A stretch of 64,000 bases of DNA, taken from positions 1 through 64,000 of the forward strand of contig MKVT01000013.1 in the NCBI GenBank assembly GCA_001898935.1, read 5' to 3'. Position 1 is the stretch's first letter, and every line of letters begins with the position of its first letter. Shown here piece after piece: positions 37,410 through 46,324 of this stretch. The notes under the pieces are model-generated. The model ran no database searches. It was not told the DNA's origin and was given only the letters and a program-made list of their open reading frames with translations. This DNA comes from Paludibacter sp. 47-17. GTDB taxonomy: Bacteria > Bacteroidota > Bacteroidia > Bacteroidales > Paludibacteraceae. Both the position numbers and the translations under genes were made by a program.

Positions 37410-38642
37410 TTATTTTGAATACGATAATATGCGTTGTTCTCCTTCCAATTCGCGGTATACAGTAACGTCGTGCGACATTTCAAGCGTTCCGAGGTATTCT
37501 CCTTTTTCGTTACGCAAAGCGAAATATTCAATGTGAATCATTTTGCCTTTCATCGTGATCCAGAACGGAGCACGCGAAGCTTTTCCGGTCTTGAAATCGT
37601 CGATTATTTTATCCACAATATGAGCGCTGGCCGGCGGATGACACAAACGTACGTCGCGATTGAGGATGGCCCGGTTGCGCTGAAAAATACGTTCGCTGCT
37701 TTGCGAAAAATATTTCACTTTATCATCCTTGTCCACAAAGGTCATATCCACCGGCAACGTATTGAGAATAGCCATCAGCTCTTCGGCAGTAAAACCGCCG
37801 CTGGGCAATTGAATATGATCGCCGCTTTTATTGAGCTCTTCGAGCACCGTACCGGTCACCCATCCGGGACGCCAGTCGGTGGGAGGATCGTACAGGCAGA
37901 AACCGATTTCGATCGATTGCCGGGCTATTTCGTACCACTCGGCCTCGGTAAGCTTATCCATCGACATCGGAAACAGGATTTCCGATTCCTTGGTGCCCAT
38001 CTCCACCACCTGCCTGATTGCAGGCAGCAACACCATATCGGCCGCCGCCATCAATTCTTCACGACTCACCTCAGGCACCTGAAGCACTTCAATTGCACCC
38101 TTTATCAATCCGCGTATTTCGTCGTGCTTGCCCCACATCACTTTGGGAGGACCCGTGATCCCCTCTTTCTCCAGATAGGGAAAGATGAGGTATTCCTTAC
38201 GCTGGTACAACTTGTCGACATCGTACAGGTTGTTGTACATAGCCCGTAATTGCAGCACTTTTTGAGCCATATCCACCTTCGGATCGTCGGCAATCTCGGA
38301 AATAAGATCGTAGATACGCGAACAAAGCACCTTCAGCTCTTTGTTTTCGTTGAGCATCACATCCACCGGATGACCCGGAGGAATATTCATGGCTGCCGAC
38401 AAATCGACACGGCCTTCGAGCACCGCCGAGTGGGCATCGCATAAATCGAGCACTTCCTGCTCAGGCAAGCCCTCGCTTATCAGCTCCTGTTCTACTTCTA
38501 CTACTTCACCATAGGGAATCTGGCTCAGACTCACCAGTAGTTCGTTGCGTACCGCCTCCTGACTTTCGCCGTGATGAAGCTTGAGAATCAGCTCTTTTAA
38601 TTTCTTTTTTCGTTCAATCGAGTTATTAATCAGTTCACTCAT
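37410..38642 (-). CDS. DUF438 / hemerythrin-like and PAS domain protein
   Basis: DUF438-like N-terminus, hemerythrin-like middle (HDEIRGLIKGAIEV), C-terminal PAS (VDMTFVDKDDKVKYFSQSSERIFQR). Confidence 0.8.
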   Translation of the reverse strand: MSELINNSIERKKKLKELILKLHHGESQEAVRNELLVSLSQIPYGEVVEVEQELISEGLPEQEVLDLCDAHSAVLEGRVDLSAAMNIPPGHPVDVMLNENKELKVLCSRIYDLISEIADDPKVDMAQKVLQLRAMYNNLYDVDKLYQRKEYLIFPYLEKEGITGPPKVMWGKHDEIRGLIKGAIEVLQVPEVSREELMAAADMVLLPAIRQVVEMGTKESEILFPMSMDKLTEAEWYEIARQSIEIGFCLYDPPTDWRPGWVTGTVLEELNKSGDHIQLPSGGFTAEELMAILNTLPVDMTFVDKDDKVKYFSQSSERIFQRNRAILNRDVRLCHPPASAHIVDKIIDDFKTGKASRAPFWITMKGKMIHIEYFALRNEKGEYLGTLEMSHDVTVYRELEGEQRILSYSK

Positions 38643-38665
38643 GATAAAATTATATTTAATTGCTA

Positions 38666-38695
38666 CAAAGGTATAGTATTTTAATTGATTTCCAA
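38666..38695 (-). promoter_or_regulatory. Putative promoter of the DUF438-DUF1858 pair
   Basis: Minus strand TTG-N19-TACCTTTG. Confidence 0.6.
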
Positions 38696-38753
38696 CTACC
38701 TATTTATTAGCAAAAAATTTCACCTGCTTCACCGTAAAAATACCCAATTGTAG

Positions 38754-40184
38754 TTACCTCTCCCGATTAACCATCAGCTTCTTCACCAACAACTGCATCT
38801 CCTGCACCGGCAACTCTGCTTCGCGGAGCTTAGCAGCTTCGGGATCAACTGCTTTTATCATCGATGGTCCGTTGGTAATATGCGCCAGGGCTGCAGCCAG
38901 TAATTCCTCCCGCGTATCGCCCAGCTGATGGGCCAGATCGTCGTACACTTCAACGTTGGGCACGAATCCGGTACTGAAATCGCTTTTGCGTTCCTTGTTA
39001 AAATATTTCAGTACAATTGGCATGAAAGCGTACTTATTCTTTTTGTTTTCGTCGTCGTTAATCACTATCGAGCCCACATTCTTACCATAGGTTACGTCGC
39101 CGATCAACACACAGGGTAAATAAGGCTTCAGGCCATTGATGACCATCTCGCTGGCCGAAGCGGTCGATTTTCCGGTCAGGAAATAAATTCGTTTCAGTTT
39201 TGATCCGAGCGATTGCACCGGCACTTCCGTTGTACCCGTCTTGATCGAAGTGGTGAAATATTCTACAAAAGGGCTCTCGCTGTATTTTTTCTTATACTCG
39301 GCACTGTTAAAGTAATCGGTCAGGTTGTCGTTGTATTCGGTATACGAAAACACTTTCGAATTATCGGGCTCGGGCACCAGCATGCTGCCCAGGTGGATGG
39401 CCGTCGACATCATCCCTCCGCTGTTGTAACGAAGGTCGACCACCAGTTCGGCAATATCCTGAGCCGCAAAAGCGCCCATCAGGGAATTCAGTTCCAGGTC
39501 GTAAGCCATGCTGCCATCGCCGGCATCGGCGGTAAAGAAATTATACACCAGGTAACCCACTTTTTTATTTCCGACGGTGTATACCGTATCCAGATAAACA
39601 GGATTTTCTTTATAATTGGTAATTTTCGTGAGGTCTTTTTCTCCGGCGTTCACATAGCCGCCATCCGAATACACGGTAAAACCAATTTTGACCGAAGCGG
39701 TTGCATCGGTAAATGAAGCGAGTAGTTGCTGGTAATTGTTAACGGTAAGTTGCGTACCATTGATTCGGCTGATGATATCGCCTCGTTTGATGCCGGCGGC
39801 ACGGGCCGGGGTATTGGGTTTGGTGAAGGTTACGATACAAATCACCTTTTCGCTGCCGGTGCTTTCCAGAAACAACTTGTATTCAAAACCTATTTCGGCC
39901 GGATTTACGCCGGTGAGACGTTTCATCAGCGCTTCGTAATCCTCAAAAATAGCAGAGAAACGATCTTCGTGATGCAACAAGGTTTCAAAATATTCGACGG
40001 GTTTGCCCGCATTTTTTTTGAACGCAGGCAAGTCGGCATTCCAGTAATAAACTCCGGCCATATTGGAGTAAATCCACTCGTTCACATAGGTGTTGAAACT
40101 TTTTTCGTTACTGCTATCTTCATCACAGGAAAACAGCGACAAAACAACCAGAAGGTAAAACAACTTTTTCATCATACTTTTCAT
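38754..40184 (-). CDS. S41-family C-terminal processing peptidase, lipoprotein
   Basis: Lipobox LSLFSCDE, PDZ segment, catalytic GKSTASASEMVINGLK. Confidence 0.9.
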   Translation of the reverse strand: MKSMMKKLFYLLVVLSLFSCDEDSSNEKSFNTYVNEWIYSNMAGVYYWNADLPAFKKNAGKPVEYFETLLHHEDRFSAIFEDYEALMKRLTGVNPAEIGFEYKLFLESTGSEKVICIVTFTKPNTPARAAGIKRGDIISRINGTQLTVNNYQQLLASFTDATASVKIGFTVYSDGGYVNAGEKDLTKITNYKENPVYLDTVYTVGNKKVGYLVYNFFTADAGDGSMAYDLELNSLMGAFAAQDIAELVVDLRYNSGGMMSTAIHLGSMLVPEPDNSKVFSYTEYNDNLTDYFNSAEYKKKYSESPFVEYFTTSIKTGTTEVPVQSLGSKLKRIYFLTGKSTASASEMVINGLKPYLPCVLIGDVTYGKNVGSIVINDDENKKNKYAFMPIVLKYFNKERKSDFSTGFVPNVEVYDDLAHQLGDTREELLAAALAHITNGPSMIKAVDPEAAKLREAELPVQEMQLLVKKLMVNRER

Positions 40185-40279
40185 ACTTTACTATTTTCAG
40201 TTCATTAAAATTTCAACAAAGATAGTTGAATAATCAAAACTGCGAACCGGATAGCTTGAAAAGTAGTCGATTTTTTTTC

Positions 40280-41392
40280 TTAATATTCCAGATGGCATAC
40301 CGGAGCCGGAACGGGAATCCGCCGGCCTGTATCGGTGAGTGTTCCCTTTTTCCGGTTTCGTTCAAACACAACGATTTCGTTGCTCCGCTGATTGCCCACC
40401 AGGAGATAAGCACCGTCGCGGGTAATCATGAAATTACGGGGAGCAATGCCTTGTGTACTGTATTGCGCAACCAGTCTGAGCGTAACCGGAGTTTCGATTT
40501 CAAAAGCCGTAATCTCGTTGTAATCGATACGATTGGTGGCATACAGGAACTTCCCGTCGGGCGACAGGTGGATATCGGCGGCACCCGGCTGCCCGGGCCT
40601 GGTAATCACTGTCGAGGCGCCTTTCAGCATCAGGCGTTCGTGTTCAAAATGCACGATACTGATGGTGCCGGTTAGTTCCTGAAGTACATACAAGGTCATA
40701 CCGTCGTTGTGTAAAGCAAGATGGCGCGGACCACCTCCCCGCTCCATCAGCAGGCTATCCACCGGAGTCAGCGGGGTATCTTCCTGTTCGGCGTCGTAGC
40801 GGTACACATACAGCAAGTCGTTTCCCAGGTTGTTGCTGAACAGGTAATTACCCGATTGATCGAAAATCACCTGATGTGCGTGGGGTCCCTTTTGCCGGTC
40901 GGCATTTACACTTCCCCCCTGGTGCTGGATATTCTGAACCAGCTTTTCAAGCGAACCATCGGCATGTAACGAAAATACATTTATATTTCCACTGCTGTAG
41001 TTGGCGATAATCACATGGCGATCGGTAGCCGTCACCGAACAGGAGCCTCTGCCATCGGCCGGCAGAGCGTTGACCGGCTGCAATTCGCCCGTAGACGCCG
41101 CAAGCCGGAAAGCATGCACCGAACCGGCATCACTACCTTCACCCACCGAATAAAGGCGGAAATCGGCAGCTGTATGGCCAGTCGCCGGCAGCAGTGTCAG
41201 AAAACTGGGATTATCCACCCCTCCGGCAGTAGAACGCACAGTATATTTTCCCGATGCCGGATGTATTTTCACCGAATAAATACCCTTGCTACCTGTATTT
41301 TTTGTATAGGTACCCACCAGAATATTGTATTCCCCGGTAGTTGCGCAGCCGGTAAGCATAAGCAATGCAAAAAATAAGTTCGTTAATTTCAT
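40280..41392 (-). CDS. Lactonase (6-phosphogluconolactonase-like) beta-propeller lipoprotein
   Basis: VGTYTKNTGSKGIYSVKIHPASG, GPHAHQVIFDQSGNYLF, GPRHLALHNDG. Confidence 0.88.
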   Translation of the reverse strand: MKLTNLFFALLMLTGCATTGEYNILVGTYTKNTGSKGIYSVKIHPASGKYTVRSTAGGVDNPSFLTLLPATGHTAADFRLYSVGEGSDAGSVHAFRLAASTGELQPVNALPADGRGSCSVTATDRHVIIANYSSGNINVFSLHADGSLEKLVQNIQHQGGSVNADRQKGPHAHQVIFDQSGNYLFSNNLGNDLLYVYRYDAEQEDTPLTPVDSLLMERGGGPRHLALHNDGMTLYVLQELTGTISIVHFEHERLMLKGASTVITRPGQPGAADIHLSPDGKFLYATNRIDYNEITAFEIETPVTLRLVAQYSTQGIAPRNFMITRDGAYLLVGNQRSNEIVVFERNRKKGTLTDTGRRIPVPAPVCHLEY

Positions 41393-41430
41393 GACAGTAT
41401 GTATTGAAGGTTAATCCGGTCCGGAATGAA

Positions 41431-42162
41431 TTATTGCTCGAAGTAGTCGAGATGAAACTCCTTTCCGTCGAACGCTCCATAGGAAAACAAGCGTATGAAA
41501 TCGCCGAGGATAATCATCTCCGCGTTGTATCTCAATTGCAGTTTCAGATCGATATGCCGGTGTCCGAACACCAGAAAATCGACTTTTTCTTTTTCGATAA
41601 ATTCTTTTGCATATACAATAAGTCGTTCGTTCTCTTCACCTTTGAACTCCTCCGATTTCATGTGCAGGCGGTTGCTTCGCGACCAGGCAAATCCAAAATT
41701 CTGACCGATATAGGGAGGTAATAAGGCAAACAGCCGTTGTGCTACCCGGCTATGAAAAACTTTTCTCAGCACACTAAATCCGGCATCGCCGGTCGACAGG
41801 CCATCGCCATGCGCCAGATAAAACCGCTTACCATACAACTCGACCACCTCCGGACGATAATGCACCTTCATCCCCAGCTCCTTTTCAAAATAGCCAAAGG
41901 TCCATAAATCATGATTTCCTATAAAAAAATGAACTTCGATTCCGGCATCGGTTAACTCTGCAATTTTTCCAAACAACCGGGTGTGACCCTTGGGTACGAC
42001 CGTAGTATACTCGAACCAGAAATCGAAAATATCGCCCAGCAAATAGATTGCTGTAGCATCTTTTTTCATCTGATCGAGTAAGCGTACTACTTTCCGTTCA
42101 TGTTCCCGCTGATCGGGAATCAGCAACGAACCCAGGTGTACATCCGATAAAAAATAAATCAT
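41431..42162 (-). CDS. lpxH: UDP-2,3-diacylglucosamine diphosphatase (LpxH-like)
   Basis: FLSDVHLG, LLGDIFDFWFEY, FIGNHDLW, AHGDGL, FGHRHID. Confidence 0.88.
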   Translation of the reverse strand: MIYFLSDVHLGSLLIPDQREHERKVVRLLDQMKKDATAIYLLGDIFDFWFEYTTVVPKGHTRLFGKIAELTDAGIEVHFFIGNHDLWTFGYFEKELGMKVHYRPEVVELYGKRFYLAHGDGLSTGDAGFSVLRKVFHSRVAQRLFALLPPYIGQNFGFAWSRSNRLHMKSEEFKGEENERLIVYAKEFIEKEKVDFLVFGHRHIDLKLQLRYNAEMIILGDFIRLFSYGAFDGKEFHLDYFEQ

Positions 42163-42178
42163 GGCTTCGTATCCGATT

Positions 42179-42502
42179 TTAAAGAAATCCCAGTTCCAGC
42201 TGTGCCTCTTCCGACATCATGGAACGATCCCATGCAGGTTCGAATACAATATTGACATCCACGCTTTCAACCCCCTCGACACTGCCGGTTTTCATCCGTA
42301 CATCTTCCACAATAAAATCAACAGCCGGGCAATTAGGCGCAGTAAGCGTCATTTCAATTTCGAGGTGGCCCTTATCGTCGAGATCAATACCATAAATCAA
42401 GCCCAAATCGTAAATATTAACGGGGATTTCCGGATCATATACTGTTCGGAGCATTTTTACAATTTGCTCCTCCATACTTAAAAACTCATTATTTTCGCTC
42501 AT
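42179..42502 (-). CDS. MIP18/SufT-family (DUF59) Fe-S assembly protein
   Basis: LRTVYDPEIPVNIYDLGLIYGI, MTLTAPNCPAVDFI. Confidence 0.9.
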   Translation of the reverse strand: MSENNEFLSMEEQIVKMLRTVYDPEIPVNIYDLGLIYGIDLDDKGHLEIEMTLTAPNCPAVDFIVEDVRMKTGSVEGVESVDVNIVFEPAWDRSMMSEEAQLELGFL

Positions 42503-42552
42503 TTCAATTCATTTTGATTACTTATTCTGAAACAAAAAAAGTTCAATATAGT

Positions 42553-42954
42553 TTACACCAATAGTGCGTCGAAGTCGGGTAAGGAGGCTGCCAGTTTGCC
42601 GTCAATCAGCACTACCGTATCCACTTTTCCTTTCAGGCTCAGCTTCATATCGCTTTTACGGAATATAGCCTGATGGAACACGTATTTGGGTCCATCCTTT
42701 TGCACTTTCAGCTTTACAATAAAGCTGTCGCCCGGTTTCAACGGAGTTTTGAAGGCCATCTCCACCCGCGCAACCACTGCGTCGATGCCCCGGTTATGCA
42801 GCCCGGCAAAACTTACATTATTGGCAATCAGGAACTCATGCCGTGCATGTTCCAGGTAATTCTGGTAGCAGGAGTTATTCACAATTCCTTGAATATCGCA
42901 CTCGTAATCACGAACTTTCATCTCCAGTTCGTAAGTATAACCATCGTGTATCAT
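42553..42954 (-). CDS. Acyl-CoA thioesterase (hotdog fold)
   Basis: VRDYECDIQGIVNNSCYQNYLEHARHEFL, 4HBT-type motif. Confidence 0.88.
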   Translation of the reverse strand: MIHDGYTYELEMKVRDYECDIQGIVNNSCYQNYLEHARHEFLIANNVSFAGLHNRGIDAVVARVEMAFKTPLKPGDSFIVKLKVQKDGPKYVFHQAIFRKSDMKLSLKGKVDTVVLIDGKLAASLPDFDALLV

Positions 42955-43580
42955 CGTTTTCGTATCATTGTAAGGCCATCGCGCAGCGGCAACATTACTT
43001 TGTCGACCCGCTCATCGGCCGATAGCCGGTTATTAAATTCCATGATAGCTGCTGTTTGCGGATCCTTTGAACCCTGTCCAACCAGTACTTTCCCGTCCCA
43101 CAAGGTATTATCGGCCAGTATAATACCACCCTTCCTTACCTTCGGGAGCACCAATTCGAGGTATTGCTGGTATTCGCGCTTATCACCATCGATGAACACC
43201 AGGTCGAACACCTCTTCAATACGGGGAATCAGTTGTTTGGCGTCGCCAATATGCACCACCACCTGGCCGGCAAAGGGCGAAAGCTGCAGATTGGCGGCAA
43301 TCAACTCTTCCAGTTCGTCGTCGGCTTCAATGGTATGAATTCGTCCGCCGGCGGCGAGTCCCTCGGCCAGGCACAAGGCCGAATAGCCCGTAAACGTACC
43401 TATTTCGAGGATGCTGCGAGGCTGCATCATCTGCGAGAGCATGGCCAGCACCCGCCCCTGCAAATGTCCCGACAGCATGCGCGGGTTCAGCACCTTCAGA
43501 TGAGTGGTGCGATTAATGGCGGCCAGATAAGCGGGTTCCGGATCGGTATGCGCGATCAGGTATTCTTCCAATTCCAACAT
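42951..43580 (-). CDS. SAM-dependent O-methyltransferase
   Basis: ILEIGTFTGYSALCLAEGL, DLVFIDGDKREY, GGIILADNTLWDG. Confidence 0.92.
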   Translation of the reverse strand: MLELEEYLIAHTDPEPAYLAAINRTTHLKVLNPRMLSGHLQGRVLAMLSQMMQPRSILEIGTFTGYSALCLAEGLAAGGRIHTIEADDELEELIAANLQLSPFAGQVVVHIGDAKQLIPRIEEVFDLVFIDGDKREYQQYLELVLPKVRKGGIILADNTLWDGKVLVGQGSKDPQTAAIMEFNNRLSADERVDKVMLPLRDGLTMIRKR

Positions 43581-43581
43581 C

Positions 43582-44799
43582 TCAATAATATTTCAGCGAC
43601 GACAGCTCGTCTTCATTAAACACAACCTGAGCCAGAGCCTGCAAATGATCGGCAGTCACCGCCATCAGATGCTCTTTCACTGTTTCAATCGAATCGGCTT
43701 TACCATACCGTAAAACACTCTTCCCCAGTCCGGTAGCCGCATTTTCTTTTTGCTCCATGCCTATGGCCATCTGCCCCAGCAGTTGCAATTTGTACTTATT
43801 CAGCACATAGGGCGAAATAGCCTCTTCCCTGAGCCTGCGCAGTTCCAGCCGCACCAGTCGTTCGCACTTCCTGAAATTTGCCGCATCCGTCCCAAAATAC
43901 ACCGTCCACATGCCCGTATCGGTCAGGGGCTGAAAAACAGAATCGACGGTATATACCAGCCCATGTTTCTCGCGCAGCGAAAGGTTCAGCCGGCTGTTCA
44001 TGCCCGGACCTCCCAAAATATTATTGAGCAGATACATGGCCATACGATTCGGATCCTGCAGGCTCACCGCCCGGTTACCCAGCATGTAATGCACCTGGAA
44101 TGTATCCCGTTTTTTTTCCTCGTGACGGACCCGATAGCCTTCCGGTACTTTCCGCGACGGCTGTTGGCTTCCGGCATACGAAGGCAGCAGGTATTTTCCC
44201 GCCATTCGCAGCACTTTTTTCTCGTCCAGCTGCCCGACCACATAAAACACCATCCGCTGCGGATCGTAATTACGATGTACAAAGCGCGCCAGATCGGCGC
44301 TGGTGTACGACTGAAGCAATTCGGGAGTTCCCAGAATATTATGTCCGAGCGGAGCATCGAAAAGCAGTTCTTCGAACTCATCATAAATCAGCTCCGACGG
44401 ACTATCGTTGTACGATTGAATTTCGTCGAGAATAATCACACGTTCCTTCTCCAGTTCTTTTTCAGGGAATGCCGAATGAAACACGATATCGCCGATGAGG
44501 TCGATCGCTTTTTCGAGATGCTCGCTGAGCACGGCAGCGTACACCACCGTTTCTTCTTTCGAAGTATAGGCATTCAGCTCACCGCCAACATTTTCGAGAC
44601 GGTTGATGATATGTCCGGAACGACGTTTCTGAGTACCTTTAAACAAGAGGTGTTCCACGAAATGGGCCATTCCGTGTTCATCCGGAGTCTCGTCGCGGGA
44701 ACCCGTATCGATCACCATACCGCAATAACAAACCGGGATGGGCTCTTTTTTCAGTACGATGCGAAGTCCTCCGGGAAGGGTGTAGAGTTGATATTCCAT
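43582..44799 (-). CDS. M16-family zinc peptidase
   Basis: HFVEHLLFKGT (HxxEH) motif; ATG at 44799. Confidence 0.92.
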   Translation of the reverse strand: MEYQLYTLPGGLRIVLKKEPIPVCYCGMVIDTGSRDETPDEHGMAHFVEHLLFKGTQKRRSGHIINRLENVGGELNAYTSKEETVVYAAVLSEHLEKAIDLIGDIVFHSAFPEKELEKERVIILDEIQSYNDSPSELIYDEFEELLFDAPLGHNILGTPELLQSYTSADLARFVHRNYDPQRMVFYVVGQLDEKKVLRMAGKYLLPSYAGSQQPSRKVPEGYRVRHEEKKRDTFQVHYMLGNRAVSLQDPNRMAMYLLNNILGGPGMNSRLNLSLREKHGLVYTVDSVFQPLTDTGMWTVYFGTDAANFRKCERLVRLELRRLREEAISPYVLNKYKLQLLGQMAIGMEQKENAATGLGKSVLRYGKADSIETVKEHLMAVTADHLQALAQVVFNEDELSSLKYY

Positions 44800-44900
44800 G
44801 TAGTTGATTCCGTAGAATGGCCGCAAAAGTACAAAAAATAAGGTTAAGATTAAAACGATTATAAACTAAGGAATAAATTTATGAAAATCGAGGGTTTGAA

Positions 44901-44930
44901 TTTGTTTATAGCCATTTTTTAATATCTTTG
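44901..44930 (+). promoter_or_regulatory. Putative promoter of ferredoxin-NADP reductase gene
   Basis: TTTG-N18-TATCTTTG. Confidence 0.65.
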
Positions 44931-44955
44931 CAAAAAAAACAAATAATTAAAATAT

Positions 44956-45762
44956 ATGGAAGAATTAAATGCAATAGTTCAGCAGGTGGTGCAGGTTTCG
45001 CCCATCATGAAAGTGTTTCGAATTGCTCCCCTGGGTTGGGAACTACCAGATTTTAAGCCCGGTCAGTTTGTCGGTATCGGTTTGCCTCCCACAGCCAGCA
45101 AATGTGCGGAAGCTACGGAAGAACCCGTTGAACCGGCCCCCGATAAGCTTATCAAACGCGCCTATTCAATTGCTTCTTCTAATATTTCGAAAGATTATGT
45201 TGAGTTTTACATCACGCTGGTGCACTCGGGCGCACTTACCCCTCGTTTATTCGACCTGAAAATAGGAGATAAAATATGGCTGGGTCAGAAATTCGTAGGC
45301 ATGTTCACTCTCGATCAGGTGGATGAAAACCAGAACATCGTGCTCATCGGAACCGGTACCGGCGTTGCTCCTTACATGAGTATGCTCCGGTCGGATGCCT
45401 TGCGCCGGAAAGGTCGTATTCTGGTGATCCACGGAGCTTCCAACTCCTGGGATCTCGGTTATTCGTCGGAGTTGAACCTGTTGCAGAGCATTGCCCCTCA
45501 CTTCGATTATATTCCCACCATCACGATGCCCGAAAAAGAGCATGTTGCCTGGAACGGCCGTACTCAGTTTATTGAAGACATCTGGAAAGAAGGGGCCATC
45601 GAACAGCTGTGGGGCTTCAAACCTACTGCCGAAAACACGCATATCTTCCTGTGCGGCAATCCCCGCATGGTAAACGGCATGATTGAAATGCTGGAAGGCG
45701 AAGGTTTCGTGGAACATACCCGTAAGCAAGCGGGGCAGGTACACGCCGAGAAATTCAATTAA
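44956..45762 (+). CDS. Ferredoxin--NADP reductase
   Basis: KRAYSIASSN, GTGTGVAPYMSMLR, FLCGNPRMV. Confidence 0.9.
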   Translation: MEELNAIVQQVVQVSPIMKVFRIAPLGWELPDFKPGQFVGIGLPPTASKCAEATEEPVEPAPDKLIKRAYSIASSNISKDYVEFYITLVHSGALTPRLFDLKIGDKIWLGQKFVGMFTLDQVDENQNIVLIGTGTGVAPYMSMLRSDALRRKGRILVIHGASNSWDLGYSSELNLLQSIAPHFDYIPTITMPEKEHVAWNGRTQFIEDIWKEGAIEQLWGFKPTAENTHIFLCGNPRMVNGMIEMLEGEGFVEHTRKQAGQVHAEKFN

Positions 45763-45784
45763 AAGTTGCCTCTCCAACCGTTTT

Positions 45785-45820
45785 AAACGACTCAAAGAAT
45801 CCACACTCTTTGAGTCGTTT
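45785..45820 (+). terminator. Rho-independent terminator
   Basis: AAACGACTCAAAGA...TCTTTGAGTCGTTT. Confidence 0.8.
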
Positions 45821-45870
45821 CCGTTTGTAAAACGACGGATTTTGATTCTGTTGAAGTTTGATGATGGCAG

Positions 45871-45904
45871 TTGGGTGCAACTTCGTAAAAAAACACTAAT
45901 TTTG
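45871..45904 (+). promoter_or_regulatory. Putative promoter of the DUF2721-nadE operon
   Basis: TTGG-N22-TAATTTTG. Confidence 0.5.
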
Positions 45905-45928
45905 CAGGTGCAATAATTCAATAGTGAC

Positions 45929-46321
45929 ATGGAAGAATTAACCCTTATCACCCCCACCTTTCTGTTTTCGGCCGTTTCGCTGATCCTGCTGGCCTACACG
46001 AACCGGTTTCTGTCGTATGCCCAACTGGTGCGTAATCTGAAGGATCAATACATGAAAGACCGGTCGGCCATTACCAAAGCGCAGATATTAAATCTGAAAA
46101 AACGGCTGGCCCTCACCAAATACATGCAGCTGTGTGGTGTGATGAGTCTGCTTTTGTGCGTAGCTACCATGTTTCTTATTTACCTGGGATCGCAGCTCAT
46201 TTCTGCCTATATTTTCGGATTTGCCCTGCTATTGCTGATCACCTCACTGGGCTTATCGGTGTGGGAAATTCAGATTTCGGTAAAATCATTGAAGATTCAC
46301 CTGAGCGACATGGAGAAATAA
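45929..46321 (+). CDS. DUF2721-type small membrane protein
   Basis: 130 aa with N-terminal and paired C-terminal TM helices; FLFSAVSLILLAYTNRFL pattern. Confidence 0.75.
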   Translation: MEELTLITPTFLFSAVSLILLAYTNRFLSYAQLVRNLKDQYMKDRSAITKAQILNLKKRLALTKYMQLCGVMSLLLCVATMFLIYLGSQLISAYIFGFALLLLITSLGLSVWEIQISVKSLKIHLSDMEK

Positions 46322-46324
46322 GCT

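Noticed and set aside
43750-44841. 363-aa + strand ORF
   Set aside because: Antisense shadow of the M16 peptidase gene.
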